A stretch of 64,000 nt of DNA from Antedon mediterranea (Eukaryota > Echinodermata > Crinoidea > Comatulida > Antedonidae): NCBI RefSeq assembly GCF_964355755.1, contig NC_092675.1:5862312-5926311 (forward strand), given 5' to 3'. The notes beneath the pieces are model-generated. The model made no database searches. It was not told where the DNA came from and saw only the letters and a list, made by a program, of their open reading frames with translations. The translations under genes and the position numbers were made by a program. Below are positions 58,341 through 64,000 of this stretch, piece by piece; positions within the stretch are counted from its first letter, which is position 1; every line of letters starts with the position of its first letter.

Positions 58341-58679
58341 TCATACATATATGTCACTCCTATCACACGCCCACGCGCATGCGTTAACGCTCTTCCTTTT
58401 TTCATTTTCAGGGGATGTTTTGCCTCCCAACAAGCTCCCCATCAGCTGATTGGTGAAGATTTTTGTGGCCTGATCTTTCAGCTTCCTATATGTCTGACAA
58501 GCAACATACGCTGAATCAACAACTCTGACATCTATTGAACTCAGAAAGCTTTTTGTCATATTTTGTGCGATCCTACCTCCACCTGTTTTATTGACTTGCC
58601 CATGTAGAGTTGTTTGCGCAATATCCGCTGGACGTACAATCAGTCGATACAATTCTGAAAAACCAGGTCCTGAACTAAT
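58341..58679 (-). CDS. unrecognised terminal coding exon
   Basis: A reverse-strand open stretch with clearly higher GC and gene-like codon use than its flanks, ending at TGA 58341. It encodes ELYRLIVRPADIAQTTLHGQ, FLSSIDVRVVDSAYVACQTY and LMGSLLGGKTSPENEKRKS. Two acceptors precede it: TTTTTTACAG at 58680 and GGTTTTTCAG at about 58655. With the second, an upstream exon ending GCGG|GTAAGT at 59270 (LVGQLLLTVRKTFTA) joins in frame, but I find no ATG for it, because an in-frame TGA lies just upstream. I do not recognise the family; no membrane segment is seen. Confidence 0.4.
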   Translation of the reverse strand: MSSGPGFSELYRLIVRPADIAQTTLHGQVNKTGGGRIAQNMTKSFLSSIDVRVVDSAYVACQTYRKLKDQATKIFTNQLMGSLLGGKTSPENEKRKSVNACAWACDRSDIYV

Positions 58680-59687
58680 CTGTAAAAAATATGGAAAACA
58701 ATTTCACCCCCGTCAAGGACTCCTCAATTAATCATGAAAAATATAAGTCACGTATACTTGTAAATACAAAGTCCACTTTTCCGGAAATATTAAATTAACT
58801 AATTGCATATTTGTTACTTGTTTCAAAACAAATTTTGTTATAATATATTATAATATCCGGTATTAATGATATCTCGATTTATTACTCTTAACTTTTATAA
58901 ATGGTACGGTAGTACCCTGTACCGGTTTCATAGGCTTATTACTGAAATTCTTGTGATCAACTTATCATCATTATCATCTCCATCACCTTTTATAAATTCG
59001 TCACTTTCATCCAGTCGACATACGCTAAACTTTATAAAGGACAGTTTTTATTTAAAATGTGCAGATTTTAGATTGATGTTTGTTAAGTTTGTTTTAACAT
59101 AGTAACAGGTAAATATTTGGGTTTATCTTTATTTAGATTAACAAAAAAAAAGAACGATTGCGATAAATTACAATTATTTCAATAATTTTTATCTATTACA
59201 TTTGACCTTTCATCTTGTACTTTTCCTTACCTTGTTTACCAGACAGATAAATACACCACTCCCACTTACCCGCAGTGAATGTTTTTCGTACTGTCAGCAA
59301 GAGCTGACCAACCAACTTTTTAGTCAATCATAGAAAGTAGCATTAGTAAATGATGTACTACTCAGTAGGTTTGAAGGCACTTATTTAATTAGGCTGCTTC
59401 TCACACCGGAATTAAAGTTGAATACACGCCGTATAAACAAGGATGTAACTTGTTATTTTGATCCGTAGGCCTATGGGTTTTTTGTAGAAATTTTGATGAA
59501 CTAAAAATAGAAATCAACATTACACAGAAAGATGTTAGTGAATTACTCGAAACCAAACTGTATCTGAAAATTTCTAAAATTATAGACTAATAAGCAATAC
59601 TAACAACTGTTTATATAGCCTTCAATTCTTTACAATGTAAAACTGATACGCATTCGGAAAGCAAGACAAATTAAAATTTTTAATCGT
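58680..59687. other. spacer or intron
   Basis: May hold the upstream exon of the unrecognised gene (donor at 59270 on the reverse strand). Otherwise AT-rich without support. Confidence 0.35.
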
Positions 59688-60042
59688 CAGATCACCGAAG
59701 TTAGCGAAGTTAAGCAACGTTGGGCCCGGTTGCGTTCTGGATGGGAGCATGGGTTCGAGGTTATCTGTACCATGCTAATTTCATCCTTAGGCAAGATGCT
59801 TTACTCTCATTGCCTCATCCTTCGGATGGGATGTAAAGCCGTTGGTCCCGTGTACTTAACAGTGCACGTTAAAGAACTTAGTACACTATTCGAAAAGAGT
59901 AGGGGATCGTCTCTCGGTGTGCTGATCTGGTAGGCGCGCTGCACTGCTGGCTGCCGTGGGTCCGTGGAGGGCCTAATCCGAATTTCCTCAGTTTCCAGTT
60001 AAGCTTGAGGACAAATATAAATACCTTTACTTTTACCTTTAA
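59688..60042 (+). mobile_element. 5S-rRNA-derived SINE
   Basis: GATCACCGAAGTTAGCGAAG, TTAAGCAACGTTGGGCCCGG and TTGCGTTCTGGATGGGAGCA follow the internal promoter half of 5S rRNA (GATC.CCGAAGTTAAGCA...GGGCC.GGTTAGTAC.TGGATGGG), with a small internal duplication. The remaining 250 bp is unrelated to 5S and ends near AAATATAAATACCTTTACTTTTACC, a SINE-like body and tail. It is not a functional 5S gene, because the 5' half is lacking. Confidence 0.75.
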
Positions 60043-61033
60043 TCTATATTTGGCTAAGTAACATCGCATTTTCCAAATTGGTGTTATAGGAAACATTACT
60101 TGTAGTCCTAGATTGCACTAGAATATATTTACACATTGAAAGTTTAACTGAAAAACTGAACTGAAAGAAATCAGTCAGAATGATATACAGCACGCAATTA
60201 AAAACTTGAATTTGAGCACTGTGAGCAAGAAATGTAATAAACACTTAAAATAAATGTATCAAATAATTTAAATAAAGGCTTACTGACAGTATAGAAAAGC
60301 AGGAAATGGTAATGTAATTGCTATTCATTCATATAAGTTTAAACTGTTGATGTGTGACGAACATTTAAAAACATGTAATTAAGAAGAACATATATATATA
60401 TACAAGGGCCTATAAAATAGGAACTATATTAAGTAGCCGGGAGTAGTCTAGCATCTCCCTTTTTATAAACCTGATAAACGCCACTGATGACCACAAGAAA
60501 AACAATATCAATTGATATGTTCTTATAACCGTATAACGGAACTACTCTAAATTATAATTGATTAGCCTATATATTAAGTAATTAATTCATGGCGATATTG
60601 AGGCTACATAGAAATTCCTTTCAATAATTTATTACTGCATGTTGGTGTCAATTAATCATATTTTTCAAGATTATTATTAGAACTTTGTTTAATATTAATA
60701 CGTTATTTTTATTACACATATTCTGTACATAAACAGGCTTATTATGAGAACAAAATATAAAAATGTATATATAATAATTATTTTGTATGATAAACCAAAT
60801 AAGTGTGAGATTAAGTATGGACTTAGTGTAAGGCATTACCCATATATTCCCCTGTTATGCAACATAGTATGGTGTCTATCACAGTCGGATATTGATATGG
60901 GATGAACCACTAATATTAACTACCCTATTATGTAAAGGCTGTCCAACGTATCCGTTGAGACTTTACGAACAGGATACCAAGGGTATGTTTCTACTTGCTG
61001 ACGTGCTTAAATGTTGGTAGGCCACTTTTCTAG
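60043..61033. other. AT-rich spacer
   Basis: No gene or RNA supported. Confidence 0.4.
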
Positions 61034-61036
61034 TCG

Positions 61037-61150
61037 CGTGCAAATGCGACTCTACAGAATGATCACTGTGTCGGTCGGTTGGTCGGATGGTTGGTCGGTC
61101 GATCGGTCGGTAAACACTCACATTTGAGCACGCGACTGCATCCATGTACA
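61037..61150 (+). mobile_element. shortest GTCGCG...element (MITE)
   Basis: Starts GTCGCGTGCAAATGCGACTC and ends GCACGCGACTGCATCCATG, with (CGGT)n and TAAACACTCA inside. The termini equal those of the 240-bp, 709-bp and 1.7-kb members; almost no interior is left. Confidence 0.7.
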
Positions 61151-61184
61151 TGTGTGGTCTATTCGTTCACGTCGATAAAGCATG

Positions 61185-61369
61185 GTTCCCCCTAGAACGC
61201 AACGCTGCGACGTATCGACGCAAAATGATGTATTGCGTAATCTTAATCACAAGTGGGAACCGACGAAAATCGCAGGTTTGAGTTCACGCAAGTGGGGGAA
61301 AACACAATTATTGGACGGGTATTTTCTTACGTTGCGTAGGTTGCGTTACGTTGCGTCGCTAGTGGGAAC
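61185..61369. mobile_element. 185-bp MITE with GTTCCC...CTAG...GCAACG ends
   Basis: The left end GTTCCCCCTAGAACGCAACG is the inverse of the right end (TTGCGTCGCTAGTGGGAAC) with a few differences. The interior is rich in ACGCAA/TTGCGT motifs. Open frames across it are due to the repeat. Confidence 0.65.
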
Positions 61370-62788
61370 AATCTTAAGCCTGATCTTTACGTCCAGTGTT
61401 TGGGCCTATGTAATTGAGAACTAAACTGAGACTGAAATGTTTACAGACCTCCTTTAGTATACGTCCATCATGTAACATTGTTTAGTTAACCACATGGGCC
61501 TTTTATTTAGGCCTCATTAGTCTTTCTTTCGTGTACAGTTTATGTTGTTGACCAAGTCCATTTTTTCACCAACAGAAAAAAGGACATTCCTTTTTTTCTC
61601 ATTTTACATACAGACAATTACATCATAAATCTATCAGAACATATATAATAGCATCGTGAAAACAAAACACAATAATTTTTATTTTCCAGAAAAAAAGTAA
61701 TTTTTATTTTGCCTGATTAACCAAAAATACAGCTAATATCTCTCCTCAAAACAAAGCTAACACTGAATACAGATATCGTAAGTTTTGCTCATAAAAGAGT
61801 ATTGCGCAAATTGCAAATCGCACTTGGGACCCTGGATATTGTAAATCGGACCCTGGATATTGTATTTATTCTAAAACTATGGACATGAAAACAGTGCTGA
61901 AACAGCTGTTTGTAAATATAGGTTTTCAAGAAAGGGAAATCTTTAGCAATTTCTGATTAGTGGCTGAACGGGAGGTTATTACCCCAATTAAATACTGACT
62001 AATCGGTATTATGTTTTACAATAACGTTCAAAATATATTTTCGAAAACTCAACGTATGCACATGAAATATGAAAAATACAAAAATATATTGTTAACTTTA
62101 TAATAAACAGATTGGAAAATATCGCTTGTAAAATTTAGCAAAAAAAAAGGTTTGTTTCTACTTTTCTACTATAGCCTACTGTAATAACTGTTGTATAAAC
62201 TTGTTTTAATTGTTTACCCCCTTATGAAAATATTTAGCAAGCAACAATTATTGCAGTGACTGAACCAAACTAAAACGTACATTATTGCAATGAAAGTTTT
62301 ATATTTGTTATCACTAAATTGTCCCCATTACTAAATATACTCTCACTCTCACTTTAATTATTATGCAAAAACAAAGACTTATTTGGCTATTATAGTATTA
62401 AGGGCGGCAATAATGTACTAATGTTTAAAACTAGTTTTTATAAGTTATACAATCCAGGTCTATACTACTTTCGTATGGTGCTTTATAGGTTTTTCAGATA
62501 GGCCTAATTCAAGTTATGCAGTTTTTGCATGATATTTTTCTATGTTAATGTGTTGATGTTTGTGTGTACTTTTTATACTGATTTTATGTAAATGCAATAC
62601 TGTATTTTCAACTTCTGCTGCTTTTTGTATATATTATTATGTTTTTTTATACCGAAATAAATAAATAAATAAATAAATTTATTATCTCAACCTCCCATGT
62701 TATATTGAATGCAAAGAAGAAATACATTCTTTAATTAAAATCCAAGAAAATGTAAGTTACCTAATCCTTTTTTGCAAACCCAAGAAAA
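61370..62788. other. AT-rich spacer with LINE-like tail
   Basis: At 62600-62690 CTTCTGCTGCTTTTTGTATA and an (AATA)n tract resemble a LINE 3' end. Sequence 61560-61740 faintly resembles the AT-rich dispersed repeat. No gene supported. Confidence 0.35.
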
Positions 62789-62995
62789 ATGTCATTGAAC
62801 TGTTTAGCTCTTGGCTGCTTAATTGTGTGTTATGCTATATGCATAGTGGTTTTTAGTAAACCAGAAATTAACCTTCAAAATGTAAAATATTATAAAGCCG
62901 GAAGAATAAATTATTTTACTCGATGCATTCTTCCAAACACAAGAAAATGTACTTTATATTTTAAGATTGATCAAAATGATTTAATAACCAATTAA
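62789..62995 (+). CDS. possible small secreted peptide (68 aa)
   Basis: The frame starts at an ATG in an A-rich context and encodes a hydrophobic N-terminus (LNCLALGCLIVCYAICIVVF) that could be a signal peptide. A basic mature part with two Cys follows (FTRCILPNTRKCTLYF). AATAAA lies about 100 nt after the stop. No family is recognised, and a chance open frame in AT-rich DNA is quite possible. Confidence 0.3.
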   Translation: MSLNCLALGCLIVCYAICIVVFSKPEINLQNVKYYKAGRINYFTRCILPNTRKCTLYFKIDQNDLITN

Positions 62996-63560
62996 GTAAC
63001 CAGTGCGTTTATAATTATAAAAACCACTTATACTCATAATATGTCATATTTATGAAAATATTGAGTGATCGAGTGTTTTAAATAATTAAATTTAAATAAA
63101 CTAAAACTTAACTGACTTTTGGCCTGTGTTTTTGCTGTTTTGCAATATCGTTTATTGTGTAAGACTGTAGCCTATGATTCATGCCTCAACACGTACTTCC
63201 TCTGCCTGCTGCTCGGTGAATCCTAAGTGGATTTCGAAATTTTCTAATTATCGTAATGAGCAATCGGTAAAAACTGGTTTTATCCTGAATATAATATATA
63301 ATATTTAGTCTTTTACTAAAAACATGTGGAGTTTTTAAAAGATTTTTTTGTAATAGTAATATAGGACATTGTATTTACTTTGTTATTAATTAGGCCTATT
63401 TTTAATTTAATATAACAAATGTTAACGGAACTTCTAGTCTTCCAGTTTTTCAGAAATTAGTATTTTAACTAACAGTCAGATGTATATATTGTTTGAAGGT
63501 TTGCATGGCGAAATCAAATGTTGATATAAAGTTTGCGGTATACCACGTATAATTACTTCT
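62996..63560. other. AT-rich spacer
   Basis: No gene supported. Confidence 0.4.
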
Positions 63561-63561
63561 A

Positions 63562-63656
63562 AAAAGAACTGTTGAGTTTCTCGACGTTTCGATCAATATA
63601 CTTTGATCGTCCTCAGGAGTATTGATCGAAACGTCGAGAAACTCAACAGTTCTTTT
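63562..63656. repeat. perfect 37-bp-arm hairpin
   Basis: The arm at 63562-63598 (AAAAGAACTGTTGAGTTTCT, CGACGTTTCGATCAATA) is the exact inverse complement of 63620-63656, with a 21-nt spacer. Perfect arms point to recent origin or a foldback element end. Open frames across it are incidental. Confidence 0.92.
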
Positions 63657-64000
63657 CAAAACTAATCAGATTTATGCTATTAAAACATCCCCATACACAG
63701 TATACAATAATTTCAAATATTATATAAACCTATAATATACTTATTAAATAAAGCAAAGATTTATCCTAAACCGTCCAGCGATGTGATGTACTGAGATATA
63801 TAATTATAATATACTTTATAAGTGCGATAGCGAAATTTATTAAAACTAATCATAAACTAAACATTTATAATGGATACAAACTTTTCCTGATTACAAATAT
63901 TTTATATCTGTATCTGTTTGTAATATAATCCGCTACCAAAACAATACCAGCTAGTATCGTAAAGTATTAATTTCAAAATAGACAAACGTTAATGGATTTT
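63657..64000. other. AT-rich right edge of window
   Basis: No feature recognised. Confidence 0.4.

Noticed and set aside
61182-61424. 80-codon frame MVPPRTQRCDVST...
   Set aside because: It spans a MITE from end to end; its sequence is explained by the ACGCAA-type repeats.

Overview
The window looks like nuclear DNA of a marine invertebrate deuterostome, most likely an echinoderm. It is AT-rich, its genes are intron-containing, and it is crowded with decayed transposons. It carries immunoglobulin (Ig), F-type lectin (fucolectin) and HYR domains, a 5S-rRNA-derived SINE, and a striking excess of the palindrome TAGGCCTA. The species assignment is inference; nothing in the sequence proves it.

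Left part (1-23 kb): a cluster of five Ig-superfamily membrane receptor genes in two families. Two minus-strand genes (D at 1-739, cut by the window edge, and E at 17854-19032) encode a signal peptide, three Ig domains and, in E, a C-terminal membrane segment. Three plus-strand genes (A at 5208-6196, B at 12563-13609, C at 21996-23039) encode a signal peptide, a V-like Ig domain, a second Ig domain, a stalk, a membrane helix and a short tail. In all five the visible coding region lies in one exon, preceded by an apparent 5'UTR intron. D/A and E/C form head-to-head pairs. A has a single-base deletion that breaks its frame. The spacers hold tandem duplications, non-LTR retrotransposon fragments and several non-autonomous DNA transposons.

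Middle part (27.7-45.2 kb): two tandem minus-strand paralogues of one nine-exon gene. I reconstructed every exon junction by reading frame and splice consensus. Each encodes a signal peptide, a complete F-type lectin domain, three HYR domains, one transmembrane helix and a short cytoplasmic tail (488 and 486 aa). Copy 2 keeps the fucose-binding His and both Arg of the F-lectin motif; copy 1 has lost the His. Their introns differ by insertions (CR1-like LINE tails, a BEL/Pao integrase scrap, a 0.7-kb DNA element with an 8-bp target duplication), so each copy supplies empty sites for the other.

Right part (45-64 kb): a 5'-truncated, frameshifted Tx1/L1-like retrotransposon (46405-49049), a 67-bp minisatellite of hairpin units (49997-50830), a second decayed Tx1-like fragment, a two-exon gene for a small secreted EF-hand protein (54013-54766, minus), an unrecognised spliced exon (58341-58679, minus), a 5S-derived SINE, several MITEs and a 37-bp perfect hairpin.

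Working picture: a locus of cell-surface recognition proteins (Ig receptors plus a membrane-anchored fucose-lectin) expanding by local duplication in a transposon-rich region. An immune or self-recognition role is inference from domain content only.
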